Source of the DNA: Agriotes lineatus
Taxonomy: Eukaryota > Arthropoda > Insecta > Coleoptera > Elateridae
Assembly (NCBI GenBank): GCA_940337035.1
Contig: OW679203.1
Location: forward strand, 76,957,061 to 77,021,060
Direction: 5' to 3'
Length of the DNA stretch: 64,000 nt
Numbering within the stretch: the stretch's first letter is position 1; every line of letters begins with the position of its first letter. Position numbers and translations under genes: made by a program. The notes below the pieces were generated by a model. That model did not search any database. It was not told the DNA's origin and saw only the letters and a list, made by a program, of their open reading frames with translations. This document shows positions 31,561-44,120 of this stretch, piece by piece.

Positions 31561-32249
31561 TAATTCGCAAAAAAAATTGTTAAGAAATGTCTCACTTTAG
31601 TACTGTTACACTTTGTAAAACTAGTTACTGTGTATTCATATAATCCTGCTCTAAATCGGACGAAGCATTTAAAAACAAATGCAATGTTAACATAAATCTG
31701 TCTTACCTTGGGAGTTTTACATCTATAAAACATCTTTTTTGGACTACAAATTAATCACAATTATCGCCAGTTTCAAGCAGAACACTGGACCAATCTTGCA
31801 TCTGCAAAGAGCCTCAGGTATTCATCCTTGGTTACTTTTGGCCAATGACGCCACAACAGTAACAATTTAGCAACACTTTCTTCGGCCTTCGGCTTCAAGT
31901 GAAGATCTCTTCGAGTTTCTGTGCTACCCACTGTACTGTACTGTACCACTAGCCTAGGCATATTAAACAAATTTTAAGAGAAACCTAAAAAATAATGTAG
32001 TCCTGATTTATGGCAGGAATGATCTTTAGTGCCCTGAAAGCGAAAGCAGAAGAAACCGCTTGTTTATTAGAAATAATCACGATAAAGTACTTTATCCGTT
32101 CATATTAGTGAAAAATGTTACTTGGAAAAGTTATTCAAAATGTAAACTTATAGCTGGCTGCTAAATTTCATAAATATTGCCATAGTTTTATGAAACCGTG
32201 TGTATGAGATGAAGCACTTATTTCCGAAATTTTACATGGTGGCATAATT
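31561..32249. other. No feature recognised
   Basis: AT-rich sequence with only short ORFs that I do not recognise. Confidence 0.35.
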
Positions 32250-33220
32250 TTAGATTTTGAACAACTTTCCTTGGTAGTAGTAGTAATAGTAGTAGTAGTA
32301 GCTGTGGAGAGACCGAAGTCTAGCAAGTAGATCACCATAGGCCCTTTTTGCCAACCCCATGCCATCCCCTCGACCACCTTCATTATCGTACTCTTCGATG
32401 GGCTCTTCGCCCAGCTTAAACCTTCTCGAATTTCTAATGAAGATGAGAATATCGGCCCAGGATAGGAAGTTCAACTCTTCCATTCGAAGCGTAGCTGCTC
32501 CAAAAGTTCTATACCTCAGTCGCTGGTACGCCTCGTCTCCTCATCCCCCCACACTTTGGGCAAATAGGATTTTCCTCAGCTCTTGTTAGTGTTAGGTGTC
32601 TCTTTAGTTTACAGTGGCCTGTCAAGATCTATATCAAAAGATTTGTGCTTCTCCAGCTCCTTCCCATTAGCCAGACCGATTTTTTTAAATCAAATCCTTC
32701 TATGTGGTACTTTGCCTGGCAACAGCCCCTGCACCCTTTCCACTTTTATTCGCTGGTCTTGTTTGCCCACTCGGTTAAGGCTGCTGAGACCTGCTGCCTT
32801 GTTATACTCAGAAAGGGTTCCGGTACAAAACAAGTTTCCCCGGCTCCCAGTTTCTGCCTTCCCGTTGCCTTGGACCCATGTGTGTCCCGGGACCCAGACG
32901 AGCTCGACCTCATTTTTCCTTGCCAATTCAGTTAAAGCGTCTCCACATTCCTGGACAAGAGATGCTCTTGTCCTGGCCCAGACGATTGCTTTTAGTGCCG
33001 CTTGGCTATTAGAGCAAATATATTTTTTTTGCTCTGGTGCTGTCTTGGCCTCATTCCTTGTTGCTACCGATAGGATGCCATAAACTTCTGCTTGGAATAC
33101 CGTGGTGAATCTTTCTAAAGCATAGCCGTCTTGTACCCCTCGGCCTTCCATATAAACTGGATTGCCTTTCCGCCACTCGAGAACCGTCCGTGTAGCATAT
33201 CAAGCTATTCGGCTGAAGCT
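32250..33220 (-). pseudogene. I/R1-type LINE C-terminus: RNase H and tail, degenerate
   Basis: The minus strand begins near 33200 with YTDGS, the first RNase H aspartate motif. After a frameshift near 33150 it continues with TTVFQAEVYGIL, ICSNSQAALKAI (catalytic aspartate replaced by asparagine) and VELVWVPGHTWVQGNGKAE. A later frame carries LTGHCKLKRH and a CPKCGG zinc-like motif, and the last ORF (32483-32250) has LSWADILIFIRNSRRF, as at the C-terminus of I-type LINEs. The 3' end is a TAC/CTA microsatellite, the kind of tail these elements end in. RNase H would remove the RNA template during reverse transcription. Many shifts make it dead. The RT part lies at 34820-35370. Confidence 0.75.
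32277..32301. repeat. (TAG)n microsatellite
   Basis: tagtagtagtaatagtag repeats on the + strand, lying at the 3' end of the minus-strand I-type LINE and probably its tail. Confidence 0.85.
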
Positions 33221-33297
33221 TAACCTTTTTTTGCTCCCATTGTTACTACTTTGGGATAGTGAGAAAGTATCATTTTTCTAACCTTAGCCGGTTCTTT

Positions 33298-34800
33298 TGT
33301 CAGGACATTTTCAAGGTTTGCGTATTTTTGAGTCATTTGTCAATTTTTCAAGATTACGACCGCGCTTGTATAAAACTTTCTTTAATGTCTTTCCGTTGAA
33401 TTTAAGTCCGTTTCGAATTTTTGTGCAGGCTTTGGCATTATCGCGTCGCACAATTGCGCTCTGGCCTTGGGCCGTCTGGCTGAACACCTGTGTTTGTTAT
33501 CGCTCGGCAGCTGTTGCGAGCTTGCCTACTGGAATGCTTTTTGCATTGAATTTAAAACGAGCCTATGAGAGGAAAAGAGAGGTTTTTGAATGTTGTTCGT
33601 TTGGTCACCGTCTGTCTGAGTTATGGTCACCCTTCTCTCTCGGCGGGGTGACGTCATTGAGTTGAGTTTAGTCAGTCAGTATTGGGAATTGGTTGCTGGC
33701 TGTTGCTTCGACCGGGTTCCGAGAGTATGGCCCAGCGCGACCTCGTTCGTGTGAGCGGCCTGTCGAGAGAGCGTATCTAGCTGTTGAGGCGGCCAGTTGT
33801 GTGCAGGTGTGTGTTTTTGGTGCTGCTCCGCTTTAGTAATCAACGCCTCGTAGTCTCAAATGCCATGAAGGCAATTTACCACTAATTAGGTGGGGTCATA
33901 TCCACGAGGGCGTGCAAAAGGTCTCCCTGTCTTTTTCACATGCGGGTCCCGCCGCATCGTGCCCTGTGAAAGGTATCCCGGAGTATGCGTCATCAACGAG
34001 TACAACTGCGGCCTCGCGACATTCCCATGCTGTGAAGCCAGTTCCTGCCACCGACCTTAGGACCAGGCGAAACTAAAATAAATAAAGTAACGTGTATTGT
34101 AGAAGTTAGCCGTTATATAGTTGCCACATGCATGTAATATTTGCCTTTTTGCTTTGTGCGCTAGCCAACGCTAAATATCTGTAATATGTGTTTCGCCATG
34201 ATCATTCACGTACTGAATTAATGATCGTAACTCATTCTGGGCCCGAATTATTAGTCATATTTGCCTTTTTGCTTTGTGCGCTAGCCAACGTTAAATAACT
34301 GTAATCTGTGTTCCGTCATGATAATTCACGTACTAAATTAATGCTAGCAGCCCATTCTGGGCCCAAATTAATATCCATATTTGCCTTTTTGCTTTGTGCG
34401 CTAGCTGTGTGTAAATGTATGCGTTAGACCAATAGATCGGTTTGTTATATGTTGTTTTGTGATTTTCCTGCTCCTGTTGCATGCTTATTTTCAAGCTGAG
34501 CTATTCGCAGTGTAAAATCGATGTGAGGTAGAGCCTGGAAGAAGTTGTGTCGTGAGACTGTACATAATTATATTCTATCCGGTTCGAGGTTCTGTCAAAC
34601 GTGGGATCCAAAGTTTGAATCCCGTGGAGCCCTATTATTTTGCAACACCCTACATATATCGTCACGTGTGTCCCTTTGGTGTAACATTTCTAGGACTACG
34701 CCTATCTCCCTGAGCGTATTAAGCCGGGGTTATTGGCCTGTTTTCGAGAATTTTAGGGCATGTGTTGGCATTTCCCGGACATGATAAAACAAGTGGCACT
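33298..34800. other. Insertion separating I-type RT and RNase H; possible LTR
   Basis: It lies between RNase H and the RT thumb of one minus-strand LINE, so it is probably an insert. The edges TGTCAGGACATTT and (reverse complement) TGTTTTATCATGTCC have TG...CA form, and AGTGGCACTTCCGAAC at its right resembles AGTGGCGCTTCCGGAC in the Gypsy LTR. No target duplication was found. It contains the 120-bp tandem repeat but no recognisable ORF. Confidence 0.4.
34137..34409. repeat. 120-bp tandem repeat, about 2.3 copies
   Basis: ttgcctttttgctttgtgcg recurs at 34141, 34261 and 34381, exactly 120 bp apart. The intervening sequence is also similar (for example attctgggcccgaatta against attctgggcccaaatta). 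Confidence 0.92.
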
Positions 34801-34819
34801 TCCGAACCCTTGAGTGTCG

Positions 34820-35370
34820 TTAAAACCATTTGATACCGTAGCACTGTGCTTCGGTTACCCTGTACGTTAATAGAGATATTTCTCTAGCAGCCACGCAGGC
34901 GATCCTAGCATGGCCTGTGCGAACTCCCTGATCATTCCAAAGCTCCGTATCCCGCATTCTGAAGTGGGTAGCCATGGCCTCTCTCTTTATCTAAGTGTCT
35001 TACCTCAAGTGCGGCCGTTGCGGTTCTTCTCATTGCCCCTGTAATTCCAAGACAGGCTAGTCGTTGGACCGTTGCCAATCTTACGGAAATACTGAGACGC
35101 TCTACACTAGACCACCAGACCACTGAGCCGTACTGAACTCTTGGCCTTACTACCAATGTGTAGAGCCAGTGCAGAATTTTGGGGTTTATCCCCCAGTTTC
35201 TGCCTATCGCTCTGCGCAACTGGCATAAGGTCGCCATCGACTGGTTCACAGTCCTGTCGACATGCGACCTTCAACTTAGTTTACTGTCGAGGATTACCCC
35301 CAGGTACTTGACCTTTTGCACTAATGCAAGTGGTCTTCCGTACATGGGTACATGGGTATCCTCAGACTCT
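34820..35370 (-). pseudogene. I/R1-type LINE reverse transcriptase thumb fragment
   Basis: The minus strand reads KVKYLGVILDSKL, a stop, then SHVDRTVNQS, WLYTLVVRPRVQYGSVVWW and ATVQRLACLGITGAMRRTAT, the region after the RT catalytic core in I/R1-type LINEs. A further frame gives REAMATHFRMRD down to about 34820. The catalytic core is missing upstream, where the foldback element at 35387 begins. It is the same orientation as the RNase H piece at 32250-33220 and probably part of the same copy. Confidence 0.75.
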
Positions 35371-35386
35371 GAAATATATATACGTG

Positions 35387-36028
35387 TGTTTCACTTTTCA
35401 TGGGGACGGTCATGTAGCACAGAAAGTACCCAACCAATTTTGTTCAAATTTGCAAGAAATTTATATACCCTTAGTGCCACCCACATAAGAATGAGTCCAT
35501 AGGCGTCCGTCTTAGGACGAAGAAAAGGGGCTATTTTTTCACAAAGTAATATTAGCAATTTTTTCCGGCCAAATTTTTTAACATAATCTTAATCCGCGCC
35601 TTTGAAAACCCTTGTGGCCAAATTTTCAGGCAAAAATTCCTATGCGTTAGAAAGATATTAAAACGCAAACTTGAAAAATACTGTTCATTTATTTCGTCAT
35701 TTTTCGAATAATAGCTGAGTTTTAAACATTACTTTAACTGTTTTCGTTTTTCTAAAGTGTGGCTATAGCAAACACAAAGTTTTTTCATTGTTGTTAAATA
35801 ATTTACTTGGAATTAGAATAAGAAATGTTATACACTTTATTCGCTTTTGATCAAATAGCTTTGGTAGTCGGTTTTTAAGAAAACAAATGAGCATCGCAGT
35901 ACCTTATGTATTCTTGTGTCCTAGGTGGCACTAAGGATATATACATTCCTTGCAAATTTGAACAAAATTGGTTGGGTACTTTCTGTGATACATGACCTTC
36001 CCCATGAAAAGTGAAACACGCTGTATAT
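35387..36028. mobile_element. Foldback DNA element with about 105-120-bp inverted ends
   Basis: 35387-35492 and 35910-36028 are inverted copies (gtgtttcacttttcatgggg against ccccatgaaaagtgaaacac, continuing through the accaattttgttcaaatttg region). Ends in TATA suggest a TA-inserting mariner-like MITE. The central 400 bp has no transposase. Confidence 0.85.
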
Positions 36029-37500
36029 AAATTAAAGTCACAACCCTGACTAATCAACGCAGAGGCGTAACTACTCGTACTAGAAGCTTGAAATTTGGGT
36101 GGAAAATTCAATTTGTTACGTAAGGTAGTGCTAAGAAGCGATTTTTTGAAATTCGGCCTCTAACGGGGCGAAAAGGGGTAAAATGTGTTTTCACGAAGTC
36201 GTCAATATCTCTTAAACCCGATAAGATATCGATATGGTGTTTGCTTGCAAAGATTATTAATGCAAATACCTAAAGACATATTTTAGGATTTTGCTCTAAT
36301 CAACCCCTAAAAGTGCAAATCTGGATTGGGGTGAATTAAAGAACCCTACGTATCTCCTATGTTTATTTAGTTATAACATTCTTTTTTGGCATACAGATGT
36401 ATTTTTAAAATATTTAGAAATGGGAGTAAGGGAATTTTAATCCCAAAGGGGTAAAAGGAGGGAAAACTGAAAAGGGGGAGGGGGTTAAAATGATTATTCT
36501 TTTTCCCTGTGAGTTCCGTTTCAAAATAAAATGGGTTTAAAGGGATTTTTTGAAATTCCACTCCTACGGAGGTGAAAACGGGTAAAATGTGTTTTCATGA
36601 GTTCCTCAATATCTATTAGACCCGTTAGGATAGCGACTTGGTGTTTACTTGCAAAGATTATCACTACAAATACCTAGAAACGTATTTCAGGATTTTGCTC
36701 TAATCAACCGCTAAAGGTGCAAATCTGCATTAGGGGTGAGTTAAAGAACCCTATGCATCTCCTATCTTTTTTGAAATATTATCTTTAAAGGGGCAAAAAG
36801 AGGCAAAGCTGATAGGGGGTAGAGGGTTAAAATTACTATTTTTTTCTATTGGGTGCATTTTAGATTAAAAAAAGGTAGAAAATGTTTTTAGAAATTTCAC
36901 CCGCAAGGTGATGAAACAGATATTCCGCTATAATCTATATGTATAAAAGATAAAGCACCAAATCAACAACGCGGGTCCGCAGTAATCCTTGGTATCAAGA
37001 ACTTGAAATTTGGCAAGAAGAGTCCTTTAGTTACGAAGCGAAGTGCTAGAAAAGGATTTTTCGAAATTCCACACCTAAAGGGAAGGAAAGAGGTAAAATG
37101 TCTTTTCACGAATTTCTCAATATCTTTTAAGGCCCTATAATATATCTGTTTCTACTTAGAAACATTATCTATACAAGTTCCTAAATACGTAATTTAGGAT
37201 TGTGCACAGATCAACTCCTAAGGATGCGAATTTGGATTCAGGGCTGAATTATAGAATCTTTCGTATTTCCTGTGGTTCCTGATGACCATGGTTTTTGGGC
37301 ATATGCGTGTTTTTTAAATGTTTAAAAGGTGGTTTAAAGTTTTTATTCTAAATTTTATTGTGAAAGGAGTAAAATTGGGGTAATTGTGAAACGAAGTTAA
37401 AAGAGAAGTTAAAGCTATTGATTTTTTTCCGTGTGTCCAGTTTAGAATAAAATAGAATGATTTTCGAAATTCCACCTCCAAGTGGTGGAAACTAGTATGT
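36029..37500. repeat. Degenerate direct repeat blocks (405/507-bp and about 925-bp spacing)
   Basis: The block aggattttgctctaatcaac recurs at about 36285, 36690 and, diverged, 37195. A second block (ctaatcaacgc...cttgaaatttgg, then ttacg..., then gattttt.gaaattc) begins near 36050 and again near 36970. Each unit has a run like gtaaaatgtgttttcacga. No ORF is present. It looks like a satellite-like internal region of a larger repeat. Confidence 0.75.
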
Positions 37501-38245
37501 TGCTACAATTTATGAATACAACATTTAATAAGTACACTTATTATTTGTATTCTCATTGTTATACTAAACCTATATTTTTATCAATCTATTCAAGGAGAAC
37601 GGCAATTACATACATATTTCCAAGGAATACGTGAAGCATAAACGGGATATGGAGAACCTTTTTCTAAAGAATATTGTGACCTTTTTACCTACAATATTGT
37701 TTTCTAGCGTTTGTTAGTTTAGCGTATTGAGTGAGGGAGGAGGGGAGCATTCTAGAATTCGGTTAAGATTTAGAAGAAAAAACATATGTAGTCCGTACGA
37801 AGAACGGGTATCTTGCTAGTATTGAATAAATGAAAAATTGTCCTGAAGTGTGGTTTTTTTTTGTTCCACTGCTTCGAAGAGCTGTCAGTTTCGGACGAGT
37901 TTAGCAGCCGAAAACTCCCATTTTTTTCATAACTTTTGCTTTTCGGCAGTAATAACAACAGCGACAAGAACTAACAACCATTTCCATTGGTCGAAATCAA
38001 AAAACACTCCCATTCTGCGAAATGATCATAACCTTCTCGAATTTTCTCTACTACCTCGCTTAAACTGTCAGTTTATAATTAGAAAAAAACATGTTCAAAG
38101 CAGTAACATAAAAACTTATGTATATAACTCGTACGAGAGCGGATTTTTAGACTCACTTTATTTATGCGTCTTGCTCGCTTGGCTATAAACTGCGGCTCGT
38201 CCAACAAAGTCCTTAATTTTGTACTTGTAATATAAATAGCTATTG
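37501..38245. other. No gene; contains TACTAGCAAGATACCCG head motif
   Basis: Read on the minus strand from about 37820: tactagcaagatacccgttc then a small hairpin with gtacgg. This resembles the head of the repeat at 31463-31560 and may be the start of the element that includes the blocks at 36029-37500. The ORFs here are not recognised. Confidence 0.4.
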
Positions 38246-38860
38246 TAGTACGTTAAGAATGTATGTCGACCTCCTCTTACATATTATAAGCAAATTTTAG
38301 TTCTTTGATTGCAAAGTAGAGTTAAATCATCAATCATGCAGAAATATTAGTTTTACTCGATTGCTTTAATTCTATACATCAATTTACAATTAACTTATAC
38401 GTAGTTACGATATTGAAAGGTCACTTCCGCGCCTTGAAAGTAAAACATTAATCTTCATTCATTTAGATACAAGTAGAAACTTAAATTCGAACGGATTCCA
38501 ACATAGACATTTATATAAGACGTAAATACTTGGTTTCAATTAGAGCAAACCATTTAAAAAATCGAATCTTATTCTAGAATATCCCAAATCTTTTATTTTT
38601 GTCTTAGCTTTCAACCCCATCTAATATTATTAACATTGTAGGAGAACGCTAGATCAAACTGAATCAAAAGTATAAGATAAGTTGTTGCAGTGCCAACGAT
38701 CTAAAACAAATACAAGATTAAGTAGCTGGTGTGTACAAGCAAATAACGACTATACTTCTTTTTTCAATGCCGCGGACAAAACTATGCAAGCCAAGATACT
38801 ACTTTCAATGAAACCTAAACTCAACAATTTTGTATTTAAGAGTACATGAAGAGACATGAA
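38246..38860 (+). repeat. Unclassified dispersed repeat, copy 1
   Basis: Aligns along its whole length with 63204-63850 in the same orientation: ttaagaatgtatg, tttacaattaacttata and gctagatcaaactgaatcaa are shared, the last within a run of more than 50 nearly identical bases. No ORF, inverted ends or poly-A tail is visible. Confidence 0.8.
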
Positions 38861-41771
38861 AAAATATGTTAGTGGCAAGTTGACAATGTCAAGTTGAATC
38901 TACGTTAGGAGTTTTGATTCAAAAAATATAATTTAAGAAAATCTTATCAAGTTGACCGGTATAAGTGAATCATGGGTTGCATAACTTTGTCCGGGACATT
39001 AAAAAATAGAGTATAGATAGACTATTTCTCCATTGGACAAAGGCCAAAAAGTTGGCCATTTTTATCAAGCTTTATAGGCGAAGAGGTATATCAAAGTATC
39101 GCACCATAAATAACAACGACAAGTCGATTGTGAAAAAGCCTCCTGCCGTAATCCTGACGTCGTCGTGCAAAAGTTGTAAAGCAAAAGCGTTTATCTGTAA
39201 GATGAAATTTACATAATAATAAAGTATACATAACAATGGTCTTCTAACTTACCTCTTTTTTCCTTTCCGGATCTATTGTGACCGACATCAACTTCCACAA
39301 TTCTGTTTTTACTTGGTTTGCCTGAAAGAAGCAATATTGGACTTTATTCTCACCTTCTCATTAAAACTGTGATTAACTGTAAGGGAAGCAATATAGTCTA
39401 CTGAAATTTACATATTGAGTAATCCTCTTATGGTTTACTATGAACATGAAAGTATTATGAATACATTTAAATCCGAAATGGAAATAATATGATATTCCGA
39501 AATTCAAGTACCCATCCAGAAGTATAATACTATCTGATTATAGTGAGCAGTAAAACTGTTTAAGTAAACGTGACCATGGCGATTTAGTAGACGTGTTGAT
39601 ATCCTTCATTGATTCTACAGCTTTTTTGTTGACATTTTCTTCTTACAATATAGGCAATTGTGTGGATCGATAAAGCTGAAGTAAGGGGCTTAAAATTTTC
39701 ACAAAGTTTTAGCTTACACTTAAGTTAGGCAATGTGCCACGGTTGACATTTCTGGCTTAGAGAAAATGTATCGATAAATGACTGTGTCCGTAGCACCGTC
39801 AACGATGCAGTAATAGAAAAATTAGACATATAGAACTGCCCAGCGTCGTAGGCGTCGGTGAATTGTAAATTTGTTTTGGTTGTCCAGGAAAACGAAAATG
39901 TATCGTAAACAAATCCTACATCTAAAAAATAGAAATTTATTTGGGGATTCAACCCGAATGAGAAAATACATTTGTTTGAGTAATCGAGATACTCTGGCTT
40001 AGAGGGCAAAATTTAATTTACTAGTTTATATGTCTACTGAGTTACACGTCTTACACAAATCATAGTGTGGGACTCACGTATTCGAATTTCTTTACAGTCG
40101 ACCTCGGTAAATAAGACCATTTGTGGGGGGAAAGGTAAAGTCTTTTGAATGAGAGTTTACCCCAGGAAACTAACTACGTACTTTAGGGCTGTTCATTGGG
40201 AGCTATTACTTGGGGAACTTACTTGAGAGCTTTTCAACGTGCAAGCACGTTGCACGTAGAATTTTTAGTGACAGTTGTAAAACTATCATACCATTTTGAA
40301 TACATGGAATGTTCATCCCTTTTTGAATTTATGGATATTATCAGCCATAAGTAACCGCTTTTGCTGTTGTGGGATTCAGGAGTGGTAAACCAAACTCAGT
40401 TCGACTTGTTTGGAGACTGGCAGTCGCGGTCGTTAGCCCGAGCTTACAGATAAGCAAAATTACTTAATCTATTGTAATCGTGATGCAATAAGTCAAACAG
40501 CTTGGTAAACTTTTTACAGCATAGCTCTTATACCGCATGTATTGGTCGACGGAATACCGTTATAATCTTGTTGTAAACGTTGTGTGATCTCACAACAGTG
40601 ACTGGTTTAGTACATAAGTATAGAATAATCATTCCAACAAACCGATTATTTATTGATAGATGAACGTTGCAAACATGTATATATAATATAAGAATAGAAT
40701 TCTCTATTGATCGTAACGTATTCGTATATAAATCAAATCAACAGATAAACTTGCTTATCAATGAGACAGTGTCTAATGAAGATAGTTTTAGAACAGCCTT
40801 TCAATATAAGATACCATTGGTGGCGCCTGGTATTAGAGTATTATAAGATTATTATGAATCCACTCCTTCCTCTGGAGCTAAGTTAGCGGGCCTCGCTGAA
40901 CGCTAATTATCGCGGGGTCCTTCTAGAGAATTCATTGCTTGCTGCTAAACTTACATTGACTGGATTAAGTTTATTGTTGTTATACTGTGTTATGATTACA
41001 TGGTAGAGCATTCAGCGGCTGACACTGTCACCAACAAATAAACAGGTATCTGAACCAACAAGAAGAAAATTTGTAGCTAAAAACTAAACAGTATCTAATA
41101 TCAGGCATTCTAACGCAAATGTGGGACATAGTTGTAGTCGGAATAGATTAGCAACAAACGCGATTGGAATGTGACATCTTTTAATTAAGTTTGGAGTAAA
41201 GATGCAATGACGAAAATTCTCTTTAAAGGTGTTATAAAATGCATTTCAAGCAAAATAGAGTCACGCTTAATTCTGTTCTCTTCTACCCTTCGATATTCAG
41301 GCTTGAATCATTAAGGTAGTTAGAAAAATCAACTCTTCCTCAAGTAACACTTTTTTCCAGTATGTAAGCAACTTCATTGTTCCATGTGTGTTTTGGTCAT
41401 CATCGGATTCCGTTGTCATTCATTACCATGTTTTTATGTCCACTGATGTTGCCCCTAGACGTAAATATCTTATTTTGTTGATGTTCATGGACAGTCCCGT
41501 TTTTCATACCTCTTTTTATTATTTCCTGTAATATATTCCATATCTTCCTCATTCTATACCAAGAGGACTGGATCATAAATAAATTATATATTAGGTGAGC
41601 TTTTTAAAGTGTTACAAGGCGATATCTTGAAAACGATTTAAAATATTTTGAAGAATTTTGGTGGGGTGATAGGAAGATGGGGGGACATATTTAAAAGCAT
41701 ATTTTACATTTTCACCCTCTTTCTGTTTTGAGTAGTGGGGAGTAACTTTAGAATTTTTGAATAAGGTGATA
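38861..41771. other. Long stretch without a recognisable gene
   Basis: AT-rich. An open stretch at 40009-39725 on the minus strand (94 codons, aromatic-rich) has no family resemblance that I can name and is probably chance. Around 41584-41700 there is a gtgagctttttaaagtgtta tract like the ends of some mariner-type MITEs. Confidence 0.35.
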
Positions 41772-42116
41772 TACTTTTGTTTAGAAAATTCGAATCTACG
41801 TAAAAAACTATGAATGCGTATAAATATCTTTTGGATTTGGTTATGGTTAAGAATTTATGATTTATTAGGTTTTAAAATAAAAACATATTTACCATTTAAT
41901 TTCAACTCATGTTTGAGAATTTGTTCAAAATGTTCCCATTCAACTTCCAAACACTTTCTCACTTGTTTTCTAAATGAATTTTTGTACCCGCTGTAACATT
42001 TCAAGTGCCACTAATAAGCAGGCAAAGCGGATTTGGGCAAGAGAAAATAAAAAAAAAATGTTTGTATACATACGTAGTTTTTTACGTCGATTTGAATTTT
42101 CTAAACAAAACTACAA
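41772..42116. repeat. Inverted repeat of about 53-bp arms, 345 bp overall
   Basis: ttttgtttagaaaattcgaa and the following bases at 41775-41825 mirror 42062-42113 (ttcgaattttctaaac-like with few mismatches, including the ACGTAAAAAACTA core). It is probably a MITE. No ORF of interest is inside. Confidence 0.7.
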
Positions 42117-43420
42117 AAGCTCTCCTAGTAAGTCGTGCTGTTGAGAAGTAGACCAATTTCTGCACATTTTCCTTTAAGTTGTTATTACGCTGGATTTCTA
42201 TGTTTGCACTTCTGTATAGTTTCCAGGTGGATTTAATAAAGATGGTATTAACGTCAATATTCTGCCTTGCTTGCCACAGTTTGGCAATCGGACATGATGT
42301 GGGTGTTACCGTAAGTCCCCTAAGTAAAGTAATCTTCAAAGCGCTTCATTCCACACTTGGGTCGCCGAAATATCTCTTTCCGAAATCCAGTCATCTGGCA
42401 CACCGTTAACGGCGTACTGGGGGATGTGGTTAGCATCACACCTTTGATAACTGTCTTACTTTCCCTACTTTCTTAACAATAGTTTCCACAATTTCGAAAT
42501 TTCTTTCGATACCTCTTTTCGTGTATTAATGTTAAGTATCCGATTGTCCCTTTCTCAGGTATGTGCGTAAAAATGCATGTATAATATAATGTTACTGTAA
42601 TTTTCTTCAACGTTGTTGTACCATTCTTAATCTTTTGTCCTGCTTTGTTATTTTTCATTCCCTTGGTAGGTTTATTAATCGATTCCAGTGTATGTAATTT
42701 CGAATATGTAGCTCTGAACTTCTATATTGTGTTGGAGTGTATCATATATTATCCTATTTTACGTCCCAAGCTTTTTATAGTGTTTTTACCATTTCTCTCC
42801 TGATATACAACAGTACTTTTAACTTTCGATTTTATGCTGTTGATTAACCTTTAGGCTTCTATAAATGTTTCCCCATATGCATTTCAATCTCTACATTTTC
42901 GTCCTACACTTTTCCATTTTAGCTCTCACCTTTAAGTAATCTTGTTTCTTCGTATCAGCCCCCCTGCTTATCCACTTCAGTGTCGTTCTTCTCTTTCATG
43001 GCTTTTTCTATTTCTTCTACTAACATAATATTAGTGCGCTGCGTCATGTAGTGCATTGTCTTCTTCTCTTTTTTGATCTAACCGTTGTTGATGTAGACAT
43101 TCAATACTTTCTTCTTTAAAGCCTTGTACAAATGTACATTGCATTTATTCAGTTCTAATGTTTCTATTTATTCTCGATTTACTTCTAGGTTTCGTTATTT
43201 TATTTCCTCTATGTATTTAAAGTACATCCTTGCTTTTAGTAGATTGTGGTCTGATACGCATTCTATATGTTTAAAAAGCCGTGCTTTAACTCTTAGTTTG
43301 TTATGTGTGTATAAGTCTATAAATCTCTCTCCACTGTCATTTAATACATTTCTCCGTGTCGTCTTACTATTTTGTCTCTTATTTATCTTCCCACACGAGC
43401 ATTAAACTATCGTAGCTGAT
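42117..43420 (-). pseudogene. Heavily decayed LINE endonuclease-like remnant
   Basis: On the minus strand, pieces such as SGERFIDLYTHNKLRV, then FKHIECVSDHNLLKARMYF at about 43400-43190, resemble the C-terminal part of an RTE/BovB-like endonuclease (the SDH motif near its end). Many stops and frameshifts follow down to 42100. The assignment rests on short motifs only, so it is tentative. Confidence 0.4.
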
Positions 43421-43479
43421 ACCTTTCTACATATTTATCTATAATTAATAAAATCACTGTAGAGGTAATACGAAAAAGC

Positions 43480-44120
43480 GTTAGAAAAATAACAAACGTA
43501 AAATCTGCTTTGCCAAGAGACATTCTAGTAGAGTTGATACAAAAAATTACCAAAGGTAAAGCTCAAAGTAATTAAGAACCTCTTTAATAAATACGTTATA
43601 GAAAAGCAAGAAATACCTGACAATTGAAACATCACTTGTCTCAGTTCTATATACAAAAGCGGTAGTGAAAGGGTTCTGAAAAATACAATAGAGAATGATC
43701 TAGAAAAAATTGAAGAACAAAATGCATTCAGGGCAGTTAAACCTAACCTTGACAACATCATCATCGTTAGACAGTTGATAAAAAATAAATTTACATGAAA
43801 CTTGGGCACAGATGTAATTTTTATTTAACTCGACATGATATACGATAGTGTCCCATTAGAACAATTATTAGAAGTATTAAAGATTATTAATTTAAATAGA
43901 ACCTATATTTATAATATGCTCGTGTGCAACAGTTGAAATGCATAATAAGGGTGCGAAATAAATTGTCAGAAAATACTTTTAAGTCACAAAAGGGATAAAA
44001 CAGGGGTGCTCTTTATTGCTTACGCTCTTTAAAATCTACAGAACAGAACCTCTGTCAAAATGGATGGTCACAATTGGTTGAACACCCCCAACCGCTAAAT
44101 ATGCATTTAGTAAGCTGCCG
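43480..44120 (+). pseudogene. Decayed RTE/BovB-like reverse transcriptase
   Basis: Across three frames the + strand gives, in order, ALPRDILVELIQ, QEIPDN, LSSIYKSGSE, DLEKIEEQNAFRA, DNIIIVRQLI and a core like LDMIYDSVPLEQLLEVL. These correspond to successive RT motifs of RTE/BovB-like LINEs (the IPDNW region, EQ..FR., then the first catalytic aspartate in a D-x-x-x-A-Y-D-S-V-P type motif). An equivalent of KQGC appears as KTGVLFIAYAL. There are many stop codons and frameshifts. This is an ancient, dead copy. Confidence 0.6.

Noticed and set aside
39725..40009. 94-codon minus-strand ORF
   Set aside because: No start context, domain or splice signals recognised; length is expected by chance in AT-rich DNA.
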